Below the pieces are notes generated by a model, which saw only the letters and a program-made list of their open reading frames with translations, ran no database searches and was not told the origin of the DNA. The translations under genes were made by a program, and so were the position numbers. Below, one piece after another: positions 18,080-27,090 of a DNA stretch of 64,000 nt (position 1 is its first letter; every line of letters begins with the position of its first letter). Source of the stretch: Methanimicrococcus blatticola (lineage in GTDB: Archaea; Halobacteriota; Methanosarcinia; Methanosarcinales; Methanosarcinaceae); the NCBI RefSeq assembly GCF_004363215.1, contig NZ_SNYS01000008.1, positions 124,001-188,000 of the forward strand. The letters are read 5' to 3'.

Positions 18080-18802
18080 ATGAAGTATAAAATTTATTCA
18101 ATTTTGCTTTTAATAATTATGAGTTGTGTCGTATCAGCCGGATGTTTCGGTTCTAATAATAACAATGACAATAACTTTAATCTTTATACGAATGATTTAG
18201 ATGCGCCCGACGGCAAAACCGTAAGCAGTCATCAGATATTATGGTTGAATCAGGTTCCGAAAGGAAAAGTTTTTCTTCAGCACAGTACAAGCGATCCTAA
18301 TCTACCCACTGCAATTTGTTCACGGGCATGGCTTTCACCTGTGGAAAAAGTCGAATATGCAGATGTCGTTGCCTATGCCCATATTAAAGAAATTCAGCCT
18401 GCTGTTTGGGACACAATAGATGGAAAAGCTCCTGAGGGATACATGACGCCGACGGAATGGGTTGACGCCGACGGTGACACTCATATTAAGTATGATACCG
18501 ATAACCGTGGTCATATTTTGTATACTTAGGTCGTTTTTGAAATCGATAAACAACTTAAAGGCGACTCAATGGATGAAGTGACTGTATGTCTTTTCGGCGG
18601 AGAAACAGAAGATGTTGTTGTTTATTACCATGAATCCGGTCCGGCACCATGGGATTTCCAAAATATAACTGTTTATCTGTTGTATTTATCAAAAACATCC
18701 TCACAATGTGACAGCTATGTTACAATTCAAGATCAAGACGCTTACTTTGTTATGTTTGATGGCAGTTATCGTGTTACAAGCCCGTACGATTCCGATTGGT
18801 AA
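18080..18802 (+). CDS. Secreted lipoprotein read through an in-frame UAG (possible pyrrolysine)
   Basis: One continuous frame of 241 codons is interrupted only by TAG at 18527-18529 (codon 150). The first part has a signal peptide and a lipobox VSAGC, then an Asn-rich linker, so it is anchored outside the membrane. The second part, 91 codons, continues in the same frame with sensible protein (VVFEIDKQLKG, VTVCLFGG) and ends at TAA 18802; its first ATG (18569) has only a weak site and no signal peptide. Either UAG is decoded as pyrrolysine or skipped, or the gene is broken. If UAG ends translation, the product is the 149-residue 18080-18529 part. Function unknown; it resembles extracellular beta-rich domains only in general pattern. 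Confidence 0.6.
18527..18529 (+). other. In-frame amber codon
   Basis: TAG between ILYT and VVFEID in the lipoprotein gene. No other complete gene that I checked in the window ends in TAG; all end in TAA or TGA. Confidence 0.65.
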
Positions 18803-19015
18803 TGAGGCCGTTCGAATCGTAAAATTTTGAACGGCTGATTATTTATTTTCGGATAATCCGGCAAAAATCTTTTTTATTATTTTTATGTTTATGATTTCAA
18901 ATCTGTTCGCACTTTCAAAAATGATTATATGTGTTTAACTTGTCTAAGGTATGAAGAAAAACAGATTTTAATTAGTATATTCTATCAATTAATTCATAAT
19001 TCAGGAGCCATTCAC

Positions 19016-19819
19016 ATGAAAAAGCAATTATTCATAATCGGATTGTGCCTTGTTTTGGGAGCGGTTTTGGTTGCCGGCTGTCTCGGCGGCGATGACGCAA
19101 ACAATTCATCCAACAACTCATCCGATAATTCAAGCAACAACTCAACAATTGATCCTTCATTCGTGCCGCCCGAGCCGATTGAAGCTCCCGCTGACACAGC
19201 GATGTACCGCGGCAATGTGACAAACATCGCAACCGCGAACAATACAACAACAATGACGCTCGCGCAAGTCAAAGGAACAAACTTTGGCGCAGCAACCATG
19301 AAATTCGTCTTTGACGAAAACTCAAAAATGAACTTCAATATTTCCGATTTGAAAAACGGTCAATATGTTGAAGTTTATTACGGCGCGCCTGCATCAGGTA
19401 CAACCAATTTCTCAGAAACGCAAACCGTTATTGTCGCAAACGTTCTTCGCTACGCCGGTCAAGTCGTTTATAACGGCGAAATCGTCAAAGTGACGCCGGC
19501 CGTTAATGCAAGCAGCACTTCTTATGTCGGAAAAATCGAAGTCAAACTCGAAAACAAAACGACAATGATCTTCAATTGCGATGAAAATACGCAATTCTAT
19601 CTGAATATGTCTAAAGTCAAAGCCGGTGAACAGATTGACATTTACGGCAGCTGGATCGTTCAGACAAGCATGCCGGCACAGACATCTGCTTATGAAATCA
19701 GGGAATACTATTCCACAGGAACAACCGACAACGGCTCTACAGTCGTTGCATCCGGCAACAGTTCCTCTTCTCCGGACTCCCCTGAAAATAATCCTGCGAT
19801 TCACCTTCCCGCAGAGTAA
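19016..19819 (+). CDS. Secreted Asn/Ser-rich lipoprotein
   Basis: 267-residue surface lipoprotein of unknown function. The signal peptide (MKKQLFIIGL...) ends in the lipobox VLVAGC near residue 22. A linker of NNSS-type repeats follows, with many N-x-S/T sites for archaeal N-glycosylation. Two similar beta domains follow, each with a segment like VFDENSKMNFNISDLKNGQYVEVYYG and IFNCDENTQFYLNMSKVKAGE, so it is internally duplicated. The open frame extends 87 bases upstream, but AGGAG at 19003 fixes ATG 19016. It shares only general features with the lipoprotein at 18080. Confidence 0.8.
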   Translation: MKKQLFIIGLCLVLGAVLVAGCLGGDDANNSSNNSSDNSSNNSTIDPSFVPPEPIEAPADTAMYRGNVTNIATANNTTTMTLAQVKGTNFGAATMKFVFDENSKMNFNISDLKNGQYVEVYYGAPASGTTNFSETQTVIVANVLRYAGQVVYNGEIVKVTPAVNASSTSYVGKIEVKLENKTTMIFNCDENTQFYLNMSKVKAGEQIDIYGSWIVQTSMPAQTSAYEIREYYSTGTTDNGSTVVASGNSSSSPDSPENNPAIHLPAE

Positions 19820-20266
19820 ATTCGGTTGAAAGGAAATTCTAAAAATTTCTTTTTCATCCTTCACTTTTTTTCATTTTTTTAATTCTTCGACAATTTCTTA
19901 TTTTATCGACAATTTTTATCATTTAAACACAGAGTCTCTCATGATTTTTCATTACATTTCTCTTTTCATTTCACGGTCTTAATTTTTTCGAATTGCTTTG
20001 TTTCAAGTTTTAATCGTGTTCTTTCTATCGAATTTATTTATCGGTTTGCGCTTGAATGTCAGTTGCAAAAAACAAATGTTTACCCCATTTATTCTCTTCG
20101 TCAGTAAACGAAATGAATATATACAGGTGAGAGGTTTATCGACTAATAACGAACAAAGAATCGTTGTGGTTGTTGATTCAGCGTTTATTATTGTGTTATA
20201 GGTTGTTAGCTGAATAAAATCAATTATTCAAATCAACAAAAATTAAAATTGGGTTGGCAAAAAAAT

Positions 20267-20578
20267 ATGCTCCTGACAGTTGAACCGATTGGAAGTATCA
20301 GAAAATCGGCGAATAAGACGGAAATTCTCATTTATTCCGAATTTGAACAAGTTGTCACAAACATGGTTCAAAAATTCGGTAACAGTCCCGAGAGAGGTCA
20401 AAAACTCCTCGTTGTTCATAAAAGCAAAGACGGCGTCAATCAATTAAAAGTCACAGAAGCGACATTAATTGAACGCAAAGGCAACTTACTTACTGTTTCT
20501 AAAATGGATGCCACTGAAGGCCCTGTGGTTGACATCTCAACGCAGTTCCAAACTGACATTAAAAACTCTTCTTCTTAA
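20267..20578 (+). CDS. Conserved archaeal protein, weak TrmO-like start
   Basis: 103 residues. I do not recognise the family firmly. The start LLTVEPIGSIRKSANKTEILIY looks like the first strand-loop-strand of TrmO-type (UPF0066) proteins, which have PIGxIRS and then an IVIFPEY-like segment, but the protein is too short for that fold. The body is well mixed and soluble. A frame opens at TTG 20249, but ATG 20267 is preferred; no ribosome site is seen at either. The 447 bases upstream hold no other gene, only AT-rich spacer. Confidence 0.6.
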   Translation: MLLTVEPIGSIRKSANKTEILIYSEFEQVVTNMVQKFGNSPERGQKLLVVHKSKDGVNQLKVTEATLIERKGNLLTVSKMDATEGPVVDISTQFQTDIKNSSS

Positions 20579-20669
20579 AAAATATTCAATCCAATTGAAC
20601 ACTTTCTCTTTAACACATCATCTCAGTCCGATCCGCTTTACCGGATTCGGCTCAATTCATTTTTCATGT

Positions 20670-21170
20670 TCAATTTTCATTTTCAAATTCGTCGCTGTTA
20701 TCGCCGCAATGAAGCATTTCTCTTAATTTTAAGACATGCGTGTACAAACTTTCGACATCTTTGATTTCCCGTTTTGAATAAAAAAGAAGTTTTTCCCGTT
20801 GCGCCGTTTCATAAGGAACATCCAGGTTTTTAAATTGCTCTTCAAGCCGCGCCGCCAAAATACCGCCCTTCCGATCCCAATCCGTTAAAATAACAACGGT
20901 TTTTTTCATTTCGGCAATATTTTCACAAAATTCGGCGACAGGCTGATTCGCGCACGGAATGATTTCAGCCGTAATCCCAAGATTTCGAAGTGAAACAATA
21001 TCTCTTCGGCCTTCAACAATAATTAAAAAAGAATCTGTCGGCATTTGATTACCGTCAAAGTCGGCACCGCCAAAGTCAGTATTATTTGCGCCCAATTCAG
21101 CCAAAACAGATTCAATTGCATCTAATACGATTTTGTTTCGTTCAGAGGCGGCATCATATTTCATTTTCAA
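20670..21170 (-). CDS. Toprim-domain protein (UPF0292 type)
   Basis: 166-residue small toprim protein, related to the catalytic domain of DnaG and topoisomerases. The Glu motif is IIVEGRRDI near 52 and the DxD motif is ILTDWDRKGG near 98, so both metal sites are intact. The family is archaeal and uncharacterised; a nucleic acid cleaving or ligating role is inferred from the fold. It is monocistronic, converging on the gene at 20267. Confidence 0.85.
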   Translation of the reverse strand: MKMKYDAASERNKIVLDAIESVLAELGANNTDFGGADFDGNQMPTDSFLIIVEGRRDIVSLRNLGITAEIIPCANQPVAEFCENIAEMKKTVVILTDWDRKGGILAARLEEQFKNLDVPYETAQREKLLFYSKREIKDVESLYTHVLKLREMLHCGDNSDEFENEN

Positions 21171-21297
21171 TCTCTTAATTTTTTATTCTCTTTCTATTAA
21201 CGCAGGTCTGTTCATAGTGGAATGAATAGCCTATAAAAATGTATCTTTTTTCAAAAAACCATGGGAGTTTAAGTCCTTAGATTCGGGTCCAAGGATT

Positions 21298-21909
21298 ATG
21301 AAAATCATAAGCTCTTCTTTTGTCCCCTATTATTTACGGTCGGATTTAACAGTCACTGAAATTGAAGCAATCGGATCATATCAAGATCTGTATCCGAATA
21401 ATATTCAGAAAACGGATTGGGAATTTACGATTCCTTCTCATTGGAGAAATAAATCTTGGTGTTATGCAATCAATTCTTATTGCCGATTTCCTGAGTTTTC
21501 CAAAATATTGAATGAAAAAGAAAGACAATCAATTGAACAAAAAATACGATCTATTGATTCCGCTATTCAAAAAAGCCGAATTGAAAATGATTATTTCATT
21601 TTTAAAGGGTTTTATGAAACCGAAAAATTCAATACAAAAATATTCGGATCAAATTACGCAGATAAAGCGTTTGGAAGTTTTAGTTTGCGAATGGATCAGG
21701 CATTAAAATATACAAATCCTGTCAAACCGATCCTTTTCCAACTCTTTTTGGAAACCGGCTCAAACGCTCTTTTTATGGATTTTACAGAATGTGAGATCTT
21801 GATGCCTCGTTTTTCATCTTATAATATCAAAAACATCAGCGTTCAAACAGTCAAAACATTATCTTTAAATACGGATGTCACGATATGTTCTATTGAAGAG
21901 GTGAAGTAA
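21298..21909 (+). CDS. ADP-ribosyltransferase-like protein (exoenzyme fold)
   Basis: 203 residues with the pattern of ADP-ribosyltransferase exoenzyme domains: YFIFKGFYE near 97 in place of the usual YRG, FGSFSLRMDQA near 127 matching the F-x-S-x-S motif, and TECEILMP near 169 matching E-x-E before a Leu-Pro turn. The NAD-contacting Arg appears as Lys, so activity is uncertain. The first 90 residues are helical and unrecognised. AT-rich composition and lack of relatives nearby suggest transfer. A 51-residue gene follows after 4 bases. Toxin, effector or phage-type modification are all possible. Confidence 0.6.
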   Translation: MKIISSSFVPYYLRSDLTVTEIEAIGSYQDLYPNNIQKTDWEFTIPSHWRNKSWCYAINSYCRFPEFSKILNEKERQSIEQKIRSIDSAIQKSRIENDYFIFKGFYETEKFNTKIFGSNYADKAFGSFSLRMDQALKYTNPVKPILFQLFLETGSNALFMDFTECEILMPRFSSYNIKNISVQTVKTLSLNTDVTICSIEEVK

Positions 21910-21913
21910 TTAC

Positions 21914-22069
21914 ATGAATCAGGAATCTTTTGAAGAAGTTTTTACTTACATCGGCCCGTCGACACCGCAATCTTCCGAAGAAGTCAAAAAATCCGAACGG
22001 ATTCAAAAAATGGCTTTGGAAGATTTGGAAACTCGTATCAGACGTGCACGTTTAGGGCTTCCGTTCTGA
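21914..22069 (+). CDS. Small charged protein, partner of the ART-like gene
   Basis: 51 residues, starting MNQESFEEVFTYIGP and ending in a basic RIRRARLGLPF. GAGGTGAA in the end of the upstream gene gives it a ribosome site about 10 bases before the ATG, and the genes are separated by 4 bases, so they are translationally linked. Size and placement fit an antitoxin or immunity protein, but no family is recognised. Confidence 0.6.
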   Translation: MNQESFEEVFTYIGPSTPQSSEEVKKSERIQKMALEDLETRIRRARLGLPF

Positions 22070-22073
22070 TTTT

Positions 22074-22391
22074 TCATTCTTTTAATTTTGATTCCAAAAT
22101 CTTTTGAGCTTCCGCCAAAGAAACACCATCAATTCTGACCGTTTTCTTCGAACTTGTCATGCCGTTTTCAATCGAAACGCGGGACATTGAAATGTTAAAC
22201 AACGCTGCCATTTCCTCAACAATCTGTTCATTCGCTTTGCCTTTTTGCGCCGCCTGCGTGATTTTCACTTCAATGCGTTTGCGCCATTCATTGTAGCCGC
22301 TCGGCACTTGAATGACTTTTGACCCCGGCGTCACTTCCAAGTCAATGAAAATGGCGCTGTCTTTTTCCCGCAAAGCATCTGTAAAAGGCAT
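22074..22391 (-). CDS. DUF167 / YggU-family protein
   Basis: 105 residues with the full family pattern: VEVTPGSKVIQV near 20, KRIEVKITQAAQKGKANEQIVEEMA in the middle and a later SRVSIENGMTSSKKTVRI strand. The fold is known from structures of bacterial and archaeal members, but the role is not. It is the last gene of a minus-strand run with map and DUF1805, and converges on the small gene at 21914. Confidence 0.92.
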   Translation of the reverse strand: MPFTDALREKDSAIFIDLEVTPGSKVIQVPSGYNEWRKRIEVKITQAAQKGKANEQIVEEMAALFNISMSRVSIENGMTSSKKTVRIDGVSLAEAQKILESKLKE

Positions 22392-22403
22392 TTGTGATCG
22401 TTT

Positions 22404-22691
22404 TTAAAATTTCATCAGCGCGTCTTTTCCGGTCATACCAACCTTGACGCCTTTCTTTTCCGCTTCTTTCGTGACCGCAACCACCTCGGCTGCCATCATA
22501 TCATCAAACGTTTTGACGCCTTTGACTTTTGCGGCGCAGGAAGAAAGCGTGTCAGCAGCATTAATATCCAAAAAACCGCACGCTAAAAATGATTTACCGG
22601 CCGCGCGGATAAGCAGAAACGGTGCCGGGTCCAATGAAATCGAATAAGCGTCAAATTCTTTTCCGTCAATATTCAGCTTTTCCGATCTCAT
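22404..22691 (-). CDS. DUF1805 protein
   Basis: 95 residues matching the archaeal/Bacillus YunC family, with LLIRAAGKSFLACGFLDI and a Cys-containing helix (TLSSCAAKVKGVKTFDDM). Function unknown. The open frame reaches a TTG at 22709, but AGGAGAAATAAA before ATG 22691 fixes the start. The ribosome site lies in the final codons of the upstream map gene, so the pair is co-transcribed. Confidence 0.9.
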   Translation of the reverse strand: MRSEKLNIDGKEFDAYSISLDPAPFLLIRAAGKSFLACGFLDINAADTLSSCAAKVKGVKTFDDMMAAEVVAVTKEAEKKGVKVGMTGKDALMKF

Positions 22692-22705
22692 TTTATTTCT
22701 CCTGT

Positions 22706-23614
22706 TCAAGCTCTTGTTGTTACTTCACAGCCGTCTTCCGTAACAATGACAGTGTGTTCTGCTTGTGAAACCAAGCCGCCGGAAACTTCCACCAAAACCG
22801 GATAGTCGGTCAAAATACCGTCTCTTTCCAGTTGAATCAGTGCCAAATCAATTTTGTCACCTTCAAGCCAGCGTTTTGCGAAAGGCAAACCGTTGTATTC
22901 TTGAATTTGGTTAAGCACTTTCCTGACAAACGGAATTCGAGTCGGTTTCAGTTTGATTTGAGAATAAATTTCTTTGATGTGGCCGTTATCTACAAATCCT
23001 TCCCCGTCGGTTGCAAACGGTTCAATCGCAATCGTGTCGCCGACGCGCAGTTCCGCACCGAAACCCGAGTGTTTAATGTTCGGGACAGACGGCTCGGCAT
23101 GCGCTGTGTACTCGGCAAGCCCGTGCCCCATCAGATTCCGAATCGGATTGAAACCGAGGCCTGTAATCGTATCTTCAACCGCTGCGCCGATCTGTTGCGT
23201 TGTCGCGCCGGCTTTGACGGTGTCAATTGCCGCTTTGAGCGCTTCTTCGCTTGCTTTGACCAAATCAGCGTGTTTTCCGGAAAGGTCGATTGTCATCGCG
23301 CCATCGGCAATGTAGCCGTCAACGTGAACGCCGACATCGATCTTGACGACATCTTCACCGAAAATACGGACATCGTTTAAAAGCGGCGTGTCGTGGGCCG
23401 CTTCTTCATTCATTGAAATATTGACCGGGAAAGCCGAGCCGCCGCCGAGTTCAATAATTCTTTCATCAATCGTGCGCGCATATTCGTAAATATTCATGCC
23501 GACTTTGATGTTTTCGCGCGCCTCTTTCATAATCTGCTGATGAATTTTGCCGGCGGCGCGGTATTTATCCAGCACTTCTTCCGTGTTGATTTGATTCACT
23601 TCAAATTTTGACAT
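22706..23614 (-). CDS. map: Methionine aminopeptidase, type II
   Basis: Removes the initiator Met from new proteins. 302 residues, the archaeal type II length, with the insertion between the fourth and fifth ligands. The metal-site segments are KIDVGVHVDGYIADGAMTIDL (two Asp), MGHGLAEYTAHAEPSVP (His), ...IEPFATDG (Glu) and the final SQAEHTVIVTE (Glu). First gene of a run with DUF1805 and DUF167. Confidence 0.97.
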   Translation of the reverse strand: MSKFEVNQINTEEVLDKYRAAGKIHQQIMKEARENIKVGMNIYEYARTIDERIIELGGGSAFPVNISMNEEAAHDTPLLNDVRIFGEDVVKIDVGVHVDGYIADGAMTIDLSGKHADLVKASEEALKAAIDTVKAGATTQQIGAAVEDTITGLGFNPIRNLMGHGLAEYTAHAEPSVPNIKHSGFGAELRVGDTIAIEPFATDGEGFVDNGHIKEIYSQIKLKPTRIPFVRKVLNQIQEYNGLPFAKRWLEGDKIDLALIQLERDGILTDYPVLVEVSGGLVSQAEHTVIVTEDGCEVTTRA

Positions 23615-23666
23615 AAATTGTAATTCCTGATTTAGATATTTTTAAAAGTCTTTCATTCTTTAAAAA

Positions 23667-24899
23667 TCATATCTCAAAAATTTTCGGCATCGTATTCAGA
23701 TTCCGGCATCCGTCTTTTGTAATCACAATCGTATCTTCAATCCGGATGCCGCCGATATCCGGATAATAAAGCCCCGGCTCAATCGTAATCACATTTCCCG
23801 GCTCCAAAACATGCGGATTGTCAGAAACAGACGGCATTTCATGAATGTCTAAACCAACCCCATGTCCTGTTGTGTGAATGAATCCGACTTTTGAGCCGCT
23901 TCTGTAAGTGTCATAGCCTGCCGCTTCCAAAGCGTCGCAGACAGCGTTGTGAACATCCGCACATGTCACGCCCGGCTTTGCCGTGTTAACGCCGATTTCC
24001 TGTGCTGATTTCACGGCATCGTACATGCGAATCAGTTCTTCAGACGCTTCGCCGTGAATCACGGTTCTTGTCATGTCTCCGAAATAACGGGTATATTTGT
24101 GCTGCGGGAAAATGTCAATCACAATCGGATGATTCGCGTAGAGCGCGCCGTACGTTTTGCCGTGCGGGTCTGCGCTGTCCGGACCGCAGGACACAATCGT
24201 TTCTTCATCGGCACAGTCGTTTTCCATCAAAACGCGGGCGATTTCAAGAAGAACCGTTTTGCCTGTCAATACTTGTCCGTTTAAAACCAGTTTTCCGCTT
24301 CCGGTGTCATCCGCGGTTGACCGACTGATCATTTCAATTGCCGCGGTCATTGCGGCTTCAGCGGCTTTTTGGGAGCGCGCGATTTTTTCAATTTCTTCCG
24401 AATTTTTGATTGTTCTTGATTTCACGAACGGAGATCTAATCAAAACAACGTCAATCCCTTCCTTTTGAAGCATATTGTAATAATATGCCGGTAAATCATA
24501 AGAAACGGCAACGGTTTGAATCTTTTTTTCAGTCAGCATCTCTTTTAAAACAAGCGTGTAAGCCAGGTTTGCATCTTTCTTTTCTTTGGCAATTTCGCGA
24601 TAGTTGTAATCGGATGTTGTTTTGATTTTGTCAGCAGGAACACGTGATTCGATTTCCGCGCGTCTCTTTTCCATATCGGAAATCAAAAGCGTTTCATCCC
24701 CTTCCGCTGTCAGCAGGTAAGAAAACGGGTCGGATTCCAAAAAGCGCGTCGCGTAATAAATGTCGCTGTCATGGATTGCGCCGTGCATCAAATAAGCGTC
24801 GGCACCTGCCTCTTTTAACGCGACCGAGATATCTGTCGGGTTCGTTTTTATTCCTTTTTTATTTTCTTCGAGTTCTGAAATCTCTTCAAGAAGTGTCAT
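23667..24899 (-). CDS. M24 family Xaa-Pro aminopeptidase-like protein
   Basis: 410-residue metallopeptidase of the prolidase/Xaa-Pro aminopeptidase group. An N-terminal creatinase domain (about 20-170) is followed by the pita-bread catalytic domain, with ligands in IVIDIFPQHKYTRYFGDMTRT, HTTGHGVGLDIHE, ITIEPGLYYP and GGIRIEDT. It probably completes peptide breakdown in the cytoplasm. Monocistronic, in tandem behind map's promoter region. Confidence 0.92.
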   Translation of the reverse strand: MTLLEEISELEENKKGIKTNPTDISVALKEAGADAYLMHGAIHDSDIYYATRFLESDPFSYLLTAEGDETLLISDMEKRRAEIESRVPADKIKTTSDYNYREIAKEKKDANLAYTLVLKEMLTEKKIQTVAVSYDLPAYYYNMLQKEGIDVVLIRSPFVKSRTIKNSEEIEKIARSQKAAEAAMTAAIEMISRSTADDTGSGKLVLNGQVLTGKTVLLEIARVLMENDCADEETIVSCGPDSADPHGKTYGALYANHPIVIDIFPQHKYTRYFGDMTRTVIHGEASEELIRMYDAVKSAQEIGVNTAKPGVTCADVHNAVCDALEAAGYDTYRSGSKVGFIHTTGHGVGLDIHEMPSVSDNPHVLEPGNVITIEPGLYYPDIGGIRIEDTIVITKDGCRNLNTMPKIFEI

Positions 24900-24964
24900 G
24901 TTTTAAAAAAGGAAGCCTTTTGATATATATTTGTTTAAAATTAAAAATAAAAAAGAAGAGCAGG

Positions 24965-25636
24965 TTAAATACCCGCTTCTGTTTTAAAAGTGTCAATGCC
25001 GATTTCTTCAATCAATTTACCGAGTCTCTTTTTGGAGTTCTTCTCTTTGGCGTAATTGATGATTTTCTCGGTCAGCGCAAGCGCGTCATCTTCGGAAAGT
25101 CCTTCCGCGATCAAGTCACCGATGCGGGGCATTGCGCTCGCGCTGCCGCCAACATAGCATTTAAAGCCGTTATTGTCACCGACAAAGCCGATGTCGCGAA
25201 CCGCAGACTCGGCGCAGGAAAACTGACATCCGGAAACGCCGATTTTCATCTTGGCGGGCAATTGAACGCCATGATATTTTTCATCCAATTTCAAGCCGAG
25301 ACTCATCGAATCCTGTTTACCGCGCTTACAGAATGTCGTTCCGGGACAAACGCGAACGCTTCTGACACAAATGCCGATGGCAGAACCCGGTTTCATATTC
25401 AAATCCGCCCACGCGCTGTCAATGTCTTCTTCTTTCAGCCCGACCAAAACGATGCGCTGAGACGATGAAATCTTAATCGCCGCCAAATCATATTTTTCGG
25501 CAACATCTGCAATGTTTCTTAAAATCGCGGGTGTTAAAAGTCCTGCCGGCGTGTGCGGTGCAATCGCATATGTTTCGCCGTCGCGCTGAATGATCGCGCC
25601 CTTTTCCAAAATATCTGTTTTCTTTGTTTCTGTCAT
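24965..25636 (-). CDS. Small sulfite-reductase-like protein (Dsr-LP)
   Basis: 223-residue siroheme/4Fe-4S protein of the kind found in most methanogens. Segments ICVRSVRVCPGTTFCKRG near 92-109 and GVSGCQFSCAESAVRDIG near 133 give the Cys set for the coupled cluster and siroheme. It is only the single-repeat form and lacks the ferredoxin and flavin domains of Fsr, so sulfite reduction is not assured; siroheme decarboxylation-type or other roles have been discussed for the group. An upstream start exists (25705) but GAGAGGG fixes ATG 25636. Confidence 0.88.
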   Translation of the reverse strand: MTETKKTDILEKGAIIQRDGETYAIAPHTPAGLLTPAILRNIADVAEKYDLAAIKISSSQRIVLVGLKEEDIDSAWADLNMKPGSAIGICVRSVRVCPGTTFCKRGKQDSMSLGLKLDEKYHGVQLPAKMKIGVSGCQFSCAESAVRDIGFVGDNNGFKCYVGGSASAMPRIGDLIAEGLSEDDALALTEKIINYAKEKNSKKRLGKLIEEIGIDTFKTEAGI

Positions 25637-25725
25637 TGTAACCCTCTCTTTTCTTTCAATAATTAAGACACACTTAATCGTAAAAATTCCTACGTCGTTA
25701 TTCATTAATTTTGTGCTTTATATAT

Positions 25726-26709
25726 TTATTCAATTCCATTTTTCGCCAACAACTCCTTAAATTCATGTAATTTTCTTTTAAGCAATTTTTTATCAATCAT
25801 TTGAAGTGTATATTTTGAAATCAGAGTCGGTGACATATTTCTGCTCATTGCGTATTCGACAACTTCTTCTTCTTTTGTCGCACAAAGAATAATTCCGATC
25901 GCAGGATTCTCATTAGGTTTTTTGTATTCTCTATCCAATGCTTCTAAATAAAAATTCATTTTCCCGAGAAATTCCGGCTGAAATTTACCTAATTTTAATT
26001 CAAAGGCAACGAGGCAGGAAAGTCCGCGATGGAAAAAAAGTAAATCAATATAAAAATCAGAATCGCCGACTTGAATCCGAAATTCTTCTCCGATGTACGA
26101 AAAGTCTTTTCCAATCTCTAAAATAAAATTTTTCATATTTTGGACAATCGCACTTTTTAGGTCTTTTTCGGAAAAAGAATCAGGTAAATCTAAAAAATCT
26201 AACACATAACTGTCTAAAATGATGTTGTTTTCCAATGCTAATGGTAAATTTAATTTCGGAGCAAGTAAGTATCTTTCAAAATAAGCATTTTCAATTTGGC
26301 GTTTTAATTCGCGTGATGAATACTTTTCAGAAACACAAAGCCGAATGTAAAATTCTTTTTCTTCGATATTTTTTGTACTTGACAAAATTAGTAAATGATT
26401 TGTCCAACTTATTTGCGTCAACATCGATTGTACAAATTCATTTTCTGAATATGTTTCATAAAACTGGAGCATCCGATAAAGATTTCTTCGTGTAAATCCC
26501 TTCATTTCGGGATATTTCTCCTCGATATATTTTGCAGTTTCATCAACAAATGTGCTTTTTTTCAAAGCATTTTCACTTTCTTCGCTCAAATATTTTCCAA
26601 TATCCCAATAAAGCTGAACAAGCTCTGCGTTAACGCTTTTTAAAGCATTATGTCGAGCCCTTTCTATCATTTCAATTATTGTTTGTACATGACTACTGAT
26701 ATCTTTCAT
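25726..26709 (-). CDS. DUF1016 (YhcG-type) nuclease-domain protein, second copy
   Basis: 327 residues, same architecture as the protein at 13416: DUF1016_N with LYWDIGKYLSEES near 30, then PDDEXK with FYIDLLFFHRGLSCLVAFELKLGKF at about 215-240. The catalytic Asp and E-x-K are intact. The two proteins are clearly paralogous but far from identical. It is monocistronic, followed on its 5' side by two copies of a hairpin (26878-27048). Probably part of the mobile accessory gene pool; function unknown. Confidence 0.87.
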   Translation of the reverse strand: MKDISSHVQTIIEMIERARHNALKSVNAELVQLYWDIGKYLSEESENALKKSTFVDETAKYIEEKYPEMKGFTRRNLYRMLQFYETYSENEFVQSMLTQISWTNHLLILSSTKNIEEKEFYIRLCVSEKYSSRELKRQIENAYFERYLLAPKLNLPLALENNIILDSYVLDFLDLPDSFSEKDLKSAIVQNMKNFILEIGKDFSYIGEEFRIQVGDSDFYIDLLFFHRGLSCLVAFELKLGKFQPEFLGKMNFYLEALDREYKKPNENPAIGIILCATKEEEVVEYAMSRNMSPTLISKYTLQMIDKKLLKRKLHEFKELLAKNGIE

Positions 26710-26877
26710 TTTGAAATGAAGGATTAGTCATTATATAGCCTTTTTTTAATCCATTTGTGTTTATTGTTATTGTTTTTATATGGATTGATGTCATCTAATT
26801 TGGTTTTATATTTTCTATAAATATCTTAAAAAAAGAATTTTTGTCAAAAAACAAGGTCGGTTTAATCATATGTTGAA

Positions 26878-26900
26878 TTTGTGTCAGCAGTGACGACACT
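26878..26900 (+). repeat. Hairpin repeat, first copy
   Basis: TTTGTGTCA-GCAGTGA-CGACACT lies in the 381-base gap between the DUF1016 gene and the methyltransferase gene. It shares a 17-base core with the copy 146 bases downstream. No gene is seen in the gap. Confidence 0.65.
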
Positions 26901-27023
26901 AGATTATTTCGGTTTTTTATTATTTTTCTTCCTACTGTTGTCGAATTCTTCCATGTTCTCTATAATTCTTAATCAAAAATTTAATATTTTCAAAAAACAA
27001 ATGCAGTCAAATTATATATTGAA

Positions 27024-27048
27024 TTTGTGTCAGCAGTGATGACACAAA
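27024..27048 (+). repeat. Hairpin repeat, second copy
   Basis: TTTGTGTCA-GCAGTGA-TGACACAAA, a perfect nine-pair stem with a seven-base loop, 43 bases before the 3' end of the methyltransferase gene. Both copies are preceded by TTGAA. Confidence 0.7.
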
Positions 27049-27090
27049 ATTCACCCATTTATTTTCGTCTTCACTGCATATTTTACAACT

